From assembly GCA_902788805.1 (NCBI GenBank), contig CADALO010000011.1:24733-88732 (forward strand): a DNA stretch of 64,000 bases, read 5' to 3'. A model generated the notes under the pieces. It saw only the letters and a program-made list of their open reading frames with translations, was not told the origin of the DNA and ran no database searches. How positions within the stretch are numbered: the first letter of the stretch is position 1; the number at the start of each line of letters is the position of its first letter. Position numbers and translations under genes: made by a program. Of this stretch, positions 1 to 7,415 are shown one piece after another. Origin of the DNA: an uncultured Bacteroidota bacterium (GTDB lineage: Bacteria > Bacteroidota > Bacteroidia > Bacteroidales > P3).

Positions 1-772
1 TGGGCAGCTTGCCCGACGGCACGCGACGGCCGGTGATGGCGTTGATAAGCTGCTTCTCGGCGCCCTGCGGGTACTTCACCTTCAGCGGCTCTACGATAAT
101 GCCCTCGAACTTGGCAGCCATAGCTTTCATCACGGCAATAGGCTCAGGCTTGTTGTTTTCGATGCCTATATAAGCGTTGGGCACGCCCAAGGCCTTGCGC
201 AGAATGCTGACACCGATGCATATCTCCTCGGCGTGCTCCATCATAACGCGGTGGTCGGAGGTAAGGTAAGGCTCGCATTCAACGGCGTTGATAATCAGGT
301 ATTCAGCCTTCTTGTCGGGAGCAATTGAGTATTTGATGTGGGTGGGGAAGGTGGCACCGCCAAGTCCCACGACACCCATCTCTTTCAATTTGTCAACGAT
401 TTCCTTTGGCTCAAGGCTGCACTCGCGCTTGATGTCGGGAGTGCGGTCGATGCTCTCCTCCCATTCATCGCCCTCTACGGTGATGTAGATGGCCGGCTTT
501 GTGAGGCCGAAAGCGTCTTTGCAGGTCTCGACCTTGGCCACAGTGCCGCTGAAAGGCGAATGGACATTGGCGCACATAAATGCCTCGGCCTTGCCTATCA
601 ACTGTCCCACCTTAACCTTGTCGCCTTTGGCAACACAGGGAGTGGCGGGGGCGCCGAGGTGTTGGTTCATAAGGATAACTGCCGTTTTGGGAAGCGGGAA
701 CTCCTCGATGACAGCGGCGGTCGATATCTTGTTTTCTTCGGGGTGGACACCACCCATAGCGAATGTCTTCAT
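1..772 (-). CDS. rnfC: RnfC, electron transport complex subunit (partial, runs off left edge)
   Basis: Peripheral NADH-oxidising subunit of the membrane Rnf complex, which couples ferredoxin:NAD+ electron transfer to ion pumping. The visible 257 codons begin MKTFAMGGVHPEEN. They contain the family's glycine-rich nucleotide-binding stretch GLGGATFPTHIKY and the signature NAVECEPYLTSDHR. The early segment PLPKTAVILMNQHLGAP is the biotinyl-lipoyl-like N-terminal domain that RnfC proteins carry. The C-terminal 4Fe-4S motifs expected for the family lie beyond the window edge. It follows rnfB by 14 bp on the same strand, the usual rnfB-rnfC order, so the two are almost certainly co-transcribed, with further rnf genes expected to the left. 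Confidence 0.93.
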   Translation of the reverse strand, partial: MKTFAMGGVHPEENKISTAAVIEEFPLPKTAVILMNQHLGAPATPCVAKGDKVKVGQLIGKAEAFMCANVHSPFSGTVAKVETCKDAFGLTKPAIYITVEGDEWEESIDRTPDIKRECSLEPKEIVDKLKEMGVVGLGGATFPTHIKYSIAPDKKAEYLIINAVECEPYLTSDHRVMMEHAEEICIGVSILRKALGVPNAYIGIENNKPEPIAVMKAMAAKFEGIIVEPLKVKYPQGAEKQLINAITGRRVPSGKLP

Positions 773-786
773 ATCGTGTGTAGGAT

Positions 787-1692
787 TTAAGCTTGGGTTT
801 GGTTATTGCTTGCTGGTACTGCTTCGGGCTTGGGGGCCTCGGCTGTGGGGGCCGGTGCTGCCGGACGTTCCACCTTCGGCGGGAAGTTGACAGCGTGGAT
901 AGCACCTGTCGGGCATTCAGCCACGCACTTGCGGCACAGCTTGCAGATGTTGAAGTCAATGTAGGCCAGATTGTTCTCTACGGTAATGGCACCGAACGGG
1001 CAGGTCTTGGCGCATTTGCCACAGCCGATGCAGGCTGCCGAGCACGACTTGCGTGCGTCGCCGCCTTTCTCCTTGTTGCGGCAGGCCACGAAGACGCGAC
1101 GGTCCTTCATACCTTTGTTGCGCAGTTCGATGATGCCGCGCGGACAAGCCTTGACGCAAGCGCCGCAGGCCACGCACTTCGACTCGTCGACCACCGGCAG
1201 TCCCGTCTCGGGGTCAACCGACAGTGCGTCGAACTGGCAGGCGCGGGCGCAGTTGCCCAGACCCAGACAGCCGAAAGCGCAGCCGCTCTCGCCGGTGTAG
1301 AGACTGTTGGCGAAAGCGCAGTCCTGCAGACCGTCATAGTGGGTCTTCGCCGTGGCGTTGGCGCAGGTGCCGTTGCAGCGCACCACTGCCACTTGCGGTT
1401 CCTTCTCCTCGGGGGTGCAGCCCAGCAGGGCGGCAACCTTCTTGGCGACCTCGGCGCCGCCGGCGGGACAGCTTAAGCCGTCCATATTTCCTTGCTTTAC
1501 AAAGGCTTCTGCCATAGCGCGGCAGCCAGCCTTACCGCATCCGCCGCAATTGGCGCCGGGCAATACCTCGGCGACCTCGTCGATGAGCGGATCTTCTACA
1601 ACCTTGAATTTCTGTGCCACAAAGTAGAGTACCATAGCGAATATGGCTCCTGTGATGCTTAGGACTAATACTGCAGACCAGATTTCTGTCAT
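787..1692 (-). CDS. rnfB: RnfB, ferredoxin-type electron transport complex subunit
   Basis: Membrane-anchored iron-sulfur subunit that accepts electrons from reduced ferredoxin in the Rnf complex. Of 301 residues, about 5-27 form one membrane helix. A 4Fe-4S domain follows with cysteines at about 49, 52, 57 and 75 (NCGGCGKAGC). Then come ferredoxin-type clusters near residues 143-152, 173-184 (CVACGACVKACP), 221-231 (CIGCGKCAKTCP) and 250-260 (CKLCRKCVAECP). The C-terminus is a proline/alanine-rich tail. The start MTEIWSAVLVLS puts the helix directly at the N-terminus. A Bacteroidetes-type promoter lies just upstream, so this is probably the first gene of the rnf operon. Confidence 0.96.
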   Translation of the reverse strand: MTEIWSAVLVLSITGAIFAMVLYFVAQKFKVVEDPLIDEVAEVLPGANCGGCGKAGCRAMAEAFVKQGNMDGLSCPAGGAEVAKKVAALLGCTPEEKEPQVAVVRCNGTCANATAKTHYDGLQDCAFANSLYTGESGCAFGCLGLGNCARACQFDALSVDPETGLPVVDESKCVACGACVKACPRGIIELRNKGMKDRRVFVACRNKEKGGDARKSCSAACIGCGKCAKTCPFGAITVENNLAYIDFNICKLCRKCVAECPTGAIHAVNFPPKVERPAAPAPTAEAPKPEAVPASNNQTQA

Positions 1693-1742
1693 AATTGCGT
1701 TCTATTTAGTTTTTATGGTAATGTTCTTATTATTATAAATTG

Positions 1743-1775
1743 CAAATTTACAGAAAATTTTTCTATCAAGTGCAA
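1743..1775 (-). promoter_or_regulatory. Probable promoter of the rnfB-rnfC operon
   Basis: On the minus strand a TAAATTTG -7 box (plus positions 1743-1750) matches the Bacteroidetes TAnnTTTG consensus. A TTG lies 22 bp upstream (1773-1775), slightly wider than the usual 19-21 bp. It sits about 50 bp from the rnfB start. Confidence 0.5.
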
Positions 1776-1921
1776 TTTTTTTTGACATTTATTAACAAGT
1801 CTGCATTAAGTCTTTGTAAAATAACGATATATTCGGTCGTATCTTGTTGCTCAAAGGCTTACAGAGGGCCTGTTTCCCATTGTAAAAACGAGTCGAAAAA
1901 AAGATTTTTTACAGGAAATTG

Positions 1922-1951
1922 TTGCTATTTGAAAAAAAGTTTGTACCTTTG
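1922..1951 (+). promoter_or_regulatory. Promoter of the universal stress protein gene
   Basis: TTG at 1922-1924, a 19-bp spacer and TACCTTTG at 1944-1951 form a textbook Bacteroidetes primary-sigma promoter, 32 bp before the start codon. Confidence 0.75.
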
Positions 1952-1983
1952 TACCCGATTAATCACACAAATAATTTATAGCT

Positions 1984-2799
1984 ATGAATAACATTATCGT
2001 CGGATTTGACTTTTCCACCGGCTCGGCCAACGCCGTGGATTTGACAATCGATATTGCCAACAAATGGAAGAGCGACATCAGACTTGTTTATGTGAAAAAA
2101 GAGGGTGAAGACGAAACCCCGATACGCGAGGAAATCGAACGCCGTAACGCCGGCGTGGCCCACCTTTTGAAAGACATTAAACTCGAATATGTAATCCGTG
2201 AGGGCAAAGTGTCCGAGCAGCTCGCAGCGCAAGCCGAAGAGGATGAGGCTCTTATGATAGTTGTCGGTACCCACGGTATGTCGGGTTTCGAGACCAACTG
2301 GATTGGCAAGAACACCTACCGCACCATTACCGATTCGCCCGTACCCGTACTCTCGGTACGCGAGGATTTCAACTTCCGCAAGGCTTTGGAAAACATTGTC
2401 ATACCTCTCGACAGCACTACTGAGACACGCCAGAAGGTGCCCTTCGCAACACGTATGGCCAAGACGTTTGGCTCGACAATCCATCTGCTGGGCCTCTACA
2501 CCTCTGATTCAAAGGATATAAAAGGTCTCGTGAACGGCTATGTAGAGCAAGTGGAGAAGTACCTCGACAAGTATGAGGTCGCGCATCACACCGAGTATGT
2601 CGACGCCAAGAAAAACCTGACTGTCACCACGCTCGAGTATGCAGATCAAATCAATGCCGACCTTATCGTCATTATGACCGAGCAGGAAAAGGCCCTTACA
2701 AGCTGGCTGATAGGCAACTACGCCCAGCAGATGCTGCACCTCTCCAAGCACCCCATCCTCTCCATCAGACCCGAACAGATAGGCTCACAGTCGCGTTAA
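1984..2799 (+). CDS. Universal stress protein (tandem UspA domains)
   Basis: Cytoplasmic protein of 271 residues with two UspA-like alpha/beta domains, about 1-140 and 145-265. The first starts NNIIVGFDFSTGSANAVD and ends with VVGTHGMSGFETNWIGK. This resembles the G-x2-G-x9-G(S/T) ATP-binding loop, although the last position is Lys rather than Ser or Thr. The second domain (NIVIPLDSTTETRQK) ends HLSKHPILSIRP and lacks a clear loop, as is common in tandem Usp proteins. The exact stress role cannot be read from the sequence. The SPOR gene starts 3 bp downstream, so they are probably one transcript. Confidence 0.9.
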   Translation: MNNIIVGFDFSTGSANAVDLTIDIANKWKSDIRLVYVKKEGEDETPIREEIERRNAGVAHLLKDIKLEYVIREGKVSEQLAAQAEEDEALMIVVGTHGMSGFETNWIGKNTYRTITDSPVPVLSVREDFNFRKALENIVIPLDSTTETRQKVPFATRMAKTFGSTIHLLGLYTSDSKDIKGLVNGYVEQVEKYLDKYEVAHHTEYVDAKKNLTVTTLEYADQINADLIVIMTEQEKALTSWLIGNYAQQMLHLSKHPILSIRPEQIGSQSR

Positions 2800-2802
2800 A
2801 GA

Positions 2803-3261
2803 ATGGTTATGACGAGAAGATTCATCCTGCTGACGCTCTGCCTGTTGCTGTCAGCCCAAGTCTCTTTTGCCCAGACCCGCAAGGGCAGGGTAGAGATAAC
2901 GGGCGACGTCAAGGTGTCGGAGCTGGTCAAGAAGCATATAGAGTTCAACGAACGTATGCGCACCGTGCCTGGCTACAGGGTGCAGATAGCAGCCCTTTCG
3001 GGGCCCAACTCGCGCAACCAGGCGTTTGAACTCAAGCAGAAATTCAAGGAGGAATTCCCTGAAGTTGAGGTATATATCATATTCACCGAACCTAATTTCA
3101 GGGTAAAGGTGGGCGACTTTACAAGTAAGCTCGACGCCTTCGTCTTTATGCAGCGCATCAAAGACCGCTATCCCGGTACGATAGTCAAGGAGAATGTCTA
3201 TCCGATACATCCCGACTTGAGCAACATAGTGCCCGAAACCGACGCTGATGCCGACCTTTGA
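2803..3261 (+). CDS. SPOR-domain protein, exported
   Basis: A 152-residue protein with an N-terminal signal peptide (RRFILLTLCLLLSAQVSFA, cleavage probably before QTRKG). A C-terminal SPOR domain spans about residues 52-130 (GYRVQIAALSGPNSRNQA, then FRVKVGDFTSKLDAFVFM). SPOR domains bind denuded peptidoglycan glycan strands, so the protein is probably periplasmic and linked to the cell wall. The start could be Met1 or Met3 of MVMTRR, and nothing separates them. It has no fused enzyme domain. Confidence 0.85.
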   Translation: MVMTRRFILLTLCLLLSAQVSFAQTRKGRVEITGDVKVSELVKKHIEFNERMRTVPGYRVQIAALSGPNSRNQAFELKQKFKEEFPEVEVYIIFTEPNFRVKVGDFTSKLDAFVFMQRIKDRYPGTIVKENVYPIHPDLSNIVPETDADADL

Positions 3262-3336
3262 CGGCTCGGTACACCACTCATTTGAAATTCAGGAATGTGG
3301 CGTGTCTCCGACACGCAAATATGATATAGCATCCTA

Positions 3337-3378
3337 AGCCCCACGCTAAGCCTAAATGTCGCTTAGTGAGGGGCTTTT
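3337..3378 (+). terminator. Probable terminator after the Usp-SPOR operon
   Basis: The imperfect stem AGCCCCACGCTAAGC / GCTTAGTGAGGGGCT (13 of 15 pairs) is separated by a 9-nt loop and followed by a short T run (CTTTTGA). Confidence 0.55.
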
Positions 3379-3579
3379 GATATTGCGTGTTTTCGACACG
3401 TCTTGTCCGGCCCTTGGCGATAATCGCAGTACCTTCCCAGATGAGAAAAAGAACCTCCCGATATTGGAAACTGTGCTTTATGAAATAGGAGTTTTTAAAG
3501 GAAAATGGCGTTTCCCAATTTGTGTGCAGAATGCACACCATCTCAATAAGTAAATTATCGCAAATAATTGTCATACAGA

Positions 3580-3722
3580 GTGCGACACACCCCGGCCTTC
3601 GGCCACCCCTCTCCGAGAGGGGATGGCGCAGCAGCGGCATAGCTGTATCATTGGTAATCAACACAATGCGGCAGCCCATCCCCTCTCGGAGAGGGGTGGC
3701 CGAAGGCCGGGGTGTGTCGCAC
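3580..3722. repeat. Dispersed inverted-repeat element, full copy (47-bp arms)
   Basis: Two 47-bp arms (3580-3626 and 3676-3722), perfect on reading, flank a 49-bp centre. Each arm has outer GTGCGACACACCCC and inner CCTCTCCGAGAGGGGATGG. A second copy in opposite orientation lies at 63817-63927. The conserved centre (CTGCCGC...CAATGAT...GCTGCGCCATCCCC) shows that the whole unit is homologous and not just the arms. There is no coding capacity, so it resembles a MITE or a paired REP element. Confidence 0.8.
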
Positions 3723-3832
3723 CAGCCGTTCCGATAGCGAAGCAGTGAACAAAAACGAAGGCCGGGGTGTGTCGCACCAGCCGTTCCGATAGCGAAGCAG
3801 TGAACAAAAACGAAGGCCGGGGTGTGTCGCAC
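3723..3832. repeat. Tandem 55-bp repeat, two copies
   Basis: Two consecutive 55-bp units (3723-3777, 3778-3832) start CAGCCGTTCCGATAGCGAAG and end GGGTGTGTCGCAC. The unit's end duplicates the outer end of the adjacent inverted-repeat arm, so the array probably arose by tandem duplication from that boundary. Confidence 0.85.
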
Positions 3833-4094
3833 AGTATAAAAGTAAATTAAATCCAGGTAGGCACTTAACCCAACATTAGTCGACAACGGAGCGTAGTGTG
3901 AGGCCTCGGACGCCCCGAAACCTGCGTGTCGAAGACACGCTACAATGGGTGTGACGACCGACTCAAAAAAGCACCTCGGAAAAGGCTGATTTCGGCTTAT
4001 TTTTGCGCAAAACTCATACTATCAGTACTTTACTCTTAAAATGCCCCTGTTTTTGCCTCGTTTTATAACTGCCTCATTCCCAAATCTTCAAGGG

Positions 4095-4184
4095 ACCAAC
4101 TCCGTCATATGTACAATATATGTACAATACTTGTACAATATTTGTACGTTTACAATTGTACATATATTGTACAAGTATTGTACA
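4095..4184. repeat. Phased palindrome element A (TGTAC core)
   Basis: TGTAC occurs at 4110, 4121, 4132 and 4143, exactly 11 bp apart. Mirrored TGTACA boxes at 4157, 4168 and 4179 are also 11 bp apart, all symmetric about 4147. The left boundary box ACCAACTCCG begins 15 bp before the first unit, the same distance as in elements B-E, whose core is TGTCC. The linkers between units do not pair well between arms (ATATA and ATACT are in swapped order). No right terminal box is visible. Confidence 0.75.
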
Positions 4185-4261
4185 TATGGTGAAAAGGCGT
4201 CGAAACTTTGGTGGGTTGTCGGGCCGACGACGTGGGGTGGTAGCGGAGTTGCAAAATAAAG

Positions 4262-4290
4262 AAAAAGCCCGCCTTGTGGCGAGCCTTTTT
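4262..4290 (-). terminator. Intrinsic terminator of rpoD
   Basis: Read on the minus strand: AAAAAGGCTCGCC, loop ACAA, GGCGGGC, then a T run. Because the stem is flanked by A and T runs it could also work for the plus strand. It lies 34 bp beyond the rpoD stop. Confidence 0.8.
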
Positions 4291-4324
4291 AACTGCTTTT
4301 TATAAAAGGATTAAGTTTCCGTTT

Positions 4325-5185
4325 TTAGAGGTAAGCGATGAGGTGCTTGCTCTTCGAGCTGGATTTGAGGCGCTTGAGGCCTTTTTCCTTGATTTGGCGC
4401 ACGCGTTCGCGGGTGAGGCCGAATTTCATCGCTATTTCGTCGAGGCTGAGTGCGTGGGGTATGCCGATGCCGAAGTACATACGTATGACGTCGCGCTCGT
4501 ATTCGGTGAGTGACGAGAGTGCTCGTTCGATTTCGAGCGAGAGCGACTCTTGCATAAGTGCGTCGTCGGTGGCAGGTGTGTCCTCGTTGGGCAGCACGTC
4601 GACAAAGTTGACGTCCTCGTCGGCCACGAGGGGCGCGTCGATGGATATGTGACGGCCCGAGATGCCGAGTATGGCTTTGATTTTATCTTCCGGTATGTCA
4701 AGCATTTCGGCCAGTTCCTCTTCCGATGGCGGGCGCTCGAGTTTCTGTTCGAGTTTGGAAATTTCTTTCTTTAGTTTGTTGAGTGCTCCGAGCTGGTTGG
4801 AGGGCAGACGCACGATGCGCGAGTTCTCGGCGATGGCCTGCAGAATCGACTGGCGTATCCACCACACGGCGTAGGAGATGAACTTGAAGCCTCGTGTCTC
4901 GTCGAAGCGTTTGGCTGCTTTGATGAGTCCCACGTTGCCCTCGTTGATGAGGTCGGGGAGGCTGAGGCCCTGGTTCTGGTATTGTTTTGCGACAGAGACC
5001 ACAAATCGCAGGTTGGCCTTGGTGAGGCGGTCGAGGGCTGCCTGGTCGCCGGCCTTGATGCGCTGTGCCAGCTGCACCTCCTCCTCGGGGGTGAGGAGCT
5101 CCTCGCTGCAGATGTCCTGCAGGTATTTGTCGAGCGATTTGATGTCGCGGTTAGTGATGGAGTGGGTAATCTTTAACTGTCTCAT
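4325..5185 (-). CDS. rpoD: Primary RNA polymerase sigma factor RpoD (Bacteroidetes short form)
   Basis: Housekeeping sigma factor that directs RNA polymerase to TTG/TAnnTTTG promoters. At 286 residues it lacks region 1.1, as is normal in Bacteroidetes. Region 1.2 is about 13-45. Region 2 is about 50-120 ([44 protein letters not shown]). Region 3 is about 125-195, and region 4 about 215-275 with the helix-turn-helix [20 protein letters not shown]. The start [14 protein letters not shown] is the family's usual N-terminus. No clear TAnnTTTG box was found on the minus strand upstream, so its own promoter is unresolved. It is divergent from ffh. Confidence 0.96.
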   Translation of the reverse strand: MRQLKITHSITNRDIKSLDKYLQDICSEELLTPEEEVQLAQRIKAGDQAALDRLTKANLRFVVSVAKQYQNQGLSLPDLINEGNVGLIKAAKRFDETRGFKFISYAVWWIRQSILQAIAENSRIVRLPSNQLGALNKLKKEISKLEQKLERPPSEEELAEMLDIPEDKIKAILGISGRHISIDAPLVADEDVNFVDVLPNEDTPATDDALMQESLSLEIERALSSLTEYERDVIRMYFGIGIPHALSLDEIAMKFGLTRERVRQIKEKGLKRLKSSSKSKHLIAYL

Positions 5186-5495
5186 ATATGATAAATGCGT
5201 TTTTAATCAGTTTCTGTTGTGCCATAGTGTGTTATAAGGTGCCACAATATGACATTTGTTCTCATTAACGAGAAATTTCAAAAAAAGTTTCATTAGAATG
5301 AAAAAAAATATTTCTGTTCGGCATTTTTTTCTTATCTTTGCAGTCGTTTACGGCGTGTGTACATTGCCTTTTGAGGGCATTGTGCGGACGTGTAACGATA
5401 TGTGATAGAGATATTTCTGTCTGCGTTGTTTGAACGCTGGCGGGACGGTGCGGAGGTGTATTTTTGAAAATAATAAAAAAATATAATATAGATTT
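5186..5495. promoter_or_regulatory. rpoD-ffh divergent spacer with the ffh promoter box
   Basis: The 310-bp spacer has no gene. A plus-strand TATCTTTG -7 box lies at 5333-5340, about 155 bp before ffh, giving a long leader. No clean TTG is found 19-21 bp upstream. The leader holds no recognised riboswitch or strong hairpin on inspection. Confidence 0.5.
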
Positions 5496-6818
5496 ATGTT
5501 CGAGAATATCAGCAGTAAGATTGAAAAGGCGTTGCACACGCTGCGCGGCAAGGGCTCGATTACCGATATCAATATCGCCGAGACCGTCAAGGAGGTGCGC
5601 AAAGCCTTGTTGGATGCCGACGTGAGCTATCCTATAGCCAAGGAGTTTACCGACCGTGTGAAGCAGGAAGCTCTGGGTCGCAATGTTATCCAGTCGATCG
5701 AGCCTGGCCAGTTGATGGTCAAGATTGTGCACGAGGAGCTGACGAAGCTGATGGGCAGCGAGGCTGTGGACATCAACATCAAGGGCGCTCCGGCGGTGAT
5801 TTTGATTGCCGGCCTGCAGGGTTCCGGTAAGACTACCTTCAGCGCCAAGCTTGCCTATCACCTGAAGAACAAGCGTGGCCGCAACGTGATGCTGGTGGCT
5901 GGCGACGTTTACCGTCCGGCAGCTATCAACCAGTTGCAGGTGCTTGGCGAGCAGGTGGGCGTGCCGGTCTTTGCGCAGCTGGGCGTCAACGACCCTGTGA
6001 AGATTGCCAACGATGCTCTGCAGGAAGCCCGTATGAAAGGCGTGCAGGTGGTGATTGTCGATACCGCCGGCCGCTTGGCTGTCGACGAGCAGATGATGGA
6101 CGAGATAGCAAGCCTGAAGGAGTCGCTGAAGCCGCAAGAGACACTCTTTGTGGTTGACTCGATGACCGGCCAGGACGCGGTGAACACCGCCAAGGCCTTC
6201 AACGACCGCATTGACTATGACGGCGTTGTGCTGACCAAGTTGGACGGCGACACCCGCGGCGGTGCGGCGTTGACCATACGCTACACGGTGCAGAAGCCAA
6301 TCAAGTTTGTCGGTATCGGCGAGAAGATGGACGCCCTTGATGTGTTCCATCCCGACCGTATGGCCAACCGCATACTTGGTATGGGCGATGTCGTTTCGCT
6401 GGTGGAACGCGCCCAGGAGCAGTACGACGAAGAGGAGGCACGCAAGATACAGAAGCGACTTGTCCGCAACGAATATAACTATGATGACTTCCTTGCCCAG
6501 ATTGCACAGGTGAAGAAGATGGGCAATATGAAGGACCTGCTGGGTATGATTCCGGGAATGAGCAAGTTGACCAAGGATGTGGAGATTGGCGACGATGCCT
6601 TTGTACCTATCGAGAGCATTATCGGTTCGATGACGCCCTATGAGCGCCGCAACCCCAGCTGCTTGAACGGCAGCCGCAAACAGCGCATTGCCGCCGGCAG
6701 CGGCCGCACCATTCAAGAGGTGAACCGACTGGTGAAGCAGTTCGAGGACACGCGCAAGATGATGAAAGCCGTGTCGGCCAAAGGCGGCAAACTGCCGATG
6801 CCCCGCCGAAGAAGATGA
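5496..6818 (+). CDS. ffh: Signal recognition particle GTPase Ffh
   Basis: Binds signal sequences of nascent inner-membrane proteins and, with SRP RNA and FtsY, delivers ribosomes to the membrane. Its 440 residues show an N domain (1-90), a G domain with P-loop GLQGSGKTT (106-114), DTAGR and TKLDGDTRGG, and a methionine-rich M domain (about 300-430) containing KKMGNMKDLLGMIPGM and the RNA-binding RIAAGSGRT segment. The basic PMPRRRR tail is typical. Length and order match the family. No SRP RNA gene was recognised nearby. Confidence 0.97.
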   Translation: MFENISSKIEKALHTLRGKGSITDINIAETVKEVRKALLDADVSYPIAKEFTDRVKQEALGRNVIQSIEPGQLMVKIVHEELTKLMGSEAVDINIKGAPAVILIAGLQGSGKTTFSAKLAYHLKNKRGRNVMLVAGDVYRPAAINQLQVLGEQVGVPVFAQLGVNDPVKIANDALQEARMKGVQVVIVDTAGRLAVDEQMMDEIASLKESLKPQETLFVVDSMTGQDAVNTAKAFNDRIDYDGVVLTKLDGDTRGGAALTIRYTVQKPIKFVGIGEKMDALDVFHPDRMANRILGMGDVVSLVERAQEQYDEEEARKIQKRLVRNEYNYDDFLAQIAQVKKMGNMKDLLGMIPGMSKLTKDVEIGDDAFVPIESIIGSMTPYERRNPSCLNGSRKQRIAAGSGRTIQEVNRLVKQFEDTRKMMKAVSAKGGKLPMPRRRR

Positions 6819-6910
6819 ACAGAGAATTAAGAATTAAAAATTAAGAATTAAGAGGGCATACGCCCCCGCCCTAAAGGGTTCACCCTCTAACGTTAGAGGG
6901 GAAATGAATA

Positions 6911-7195
6911 GAAAGCGGAAAGCTGAAAGCGGAAAGCGGAAAGCTGAAAACGGAAAGCTGAAAACGGAAAGCTGAAAACGGAAAGCTGAAAACGGAAAGC
7001 GGAAAGCTGAAAGCTGAAAACGGAAAGCTGAAAACGGAAAGCTGAAAACGGAAAGCAGAAAACGGAAAGCAGAAAACGGAAAGCAGAAAACGGAAAGCAG
7101 AAAACGGAAAGCAGAAAACGGAAAGCTGAAAACGGAAAGCTGAAAACGGAAAGCAGAAAACGGAAAGTAGAAAACTAAAAGCTGAAACTGAAATA
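6911..7195. repeat. Tandem 14-bp repeat array (GGAAAGCTGAAAAC)
   Basis: About 285 bp made of roughly 20 units of a 14-bp motif with internal variants (GCTGAAAAC, GCAGAAAAC, GCGGAAA). The variants are clustered, with GCAG types adjacent to each other, which is what slippage or unequal exchange produces. A perfect palindrome CCCTCTAACGTTAGAGGG (6883-6900) sits just before it. The open frames through the array on the minus strand (FSAFRFQLS repeats) are repeat artefacts. Confidence 0.9.
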
Positions 7196-7213
7196 ATAAA
7201 TAGCGATCTTGTA

Positions 7214-7237
7214 CGGGCGTACCTCCGTGTACGCCCC
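7214..7237. repeat. GTACGCCCC palindromic repeat, intergenic copy
   Basis: A 24-bp imperfect palindrome built on GGGCGTAC / GTGTACGCCCC. The same 24 bp, with about two differences, occurs in reverse orientation inside the beta-mannosidase gene at 34215-34238, so it is a dispersed repeat. Confidence 0.7.
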
Positions 7238-7254
7238 ACCACCAACAACCTTTA

Positions 7255-7415
7255 CCCCCTTCCAACCCTAAACCCCTTAAACCCCTTTCAACCCTTAAAA
7301 CCTTTTAACCCTTTTAACCCTAAAACCCTTTCAACCCTAAAACCCTTTCAACCCTTAAACCCTTTTAACCCTTTATAACCCTTTTAACCTTTATAACCCT
7401 TTTAACCCCAAAACA
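7255..7415 (+). repeat. A/C-rich degenerate repeat leader (AACCCTTTT units) before folD
   Basis: About 160 bp of AACCCTTTT/AACCCTAAA-like units, free of G on the coding strand, run straight into the folD start codon. A similar leader precedes yihY (37598-37712), and weaker ones precede the ECF sigma gene and the lipoprotein gene at 61557. No promoter or Shine-Dalgarno site is visible within it. Confidence 0.8.

Larger units (their letters stand above)
3262..4324. other. Repeat-rich intergenic region without a credible gene
   Basis: This kilobase carries a terminator, three copies of a CGTGTC-nnn-GACACG hairpin (3301-3315, 3386-3400, 3925-3939), a long inverted-repeat element, a 55-bp tandem repeat, palindromic element A and a second terminator. 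The reading frames that cross it are made of these repeats and have no coding character. A TATTTTTG at 3998-4005 on the plus strand could start a transcript towards element A, but no matching upstream TTG is seen. Confidence 0.7.

Noticed and set aside
3580..3832. Possible CRISPR array
   Set aside because: The 55-bp units are identical end to end with no unique spacers, and the inverted arms are a single pair. No cas genes are present.
4041..4305. Two small open frames across palindrome A
   Set aside because: They are composed of the TGTAC array and terminator sequence, overlap each other in different frames and contain no recognisable signal.
5265..6716. A 483-codon open frame on the minus strand across ffh
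   Set aside because: It is the antisense shadow of ffh, whose motifs are all present on the plus strand. The His/Leu-rich translation has no family character.
6834..7265. Minus-strand open frames with [14 protein letters not shown] repeats
   Set aside because: They are translations of the 14-bp tandem DNA repeat in several frames at once and have no start context or conserved domain.
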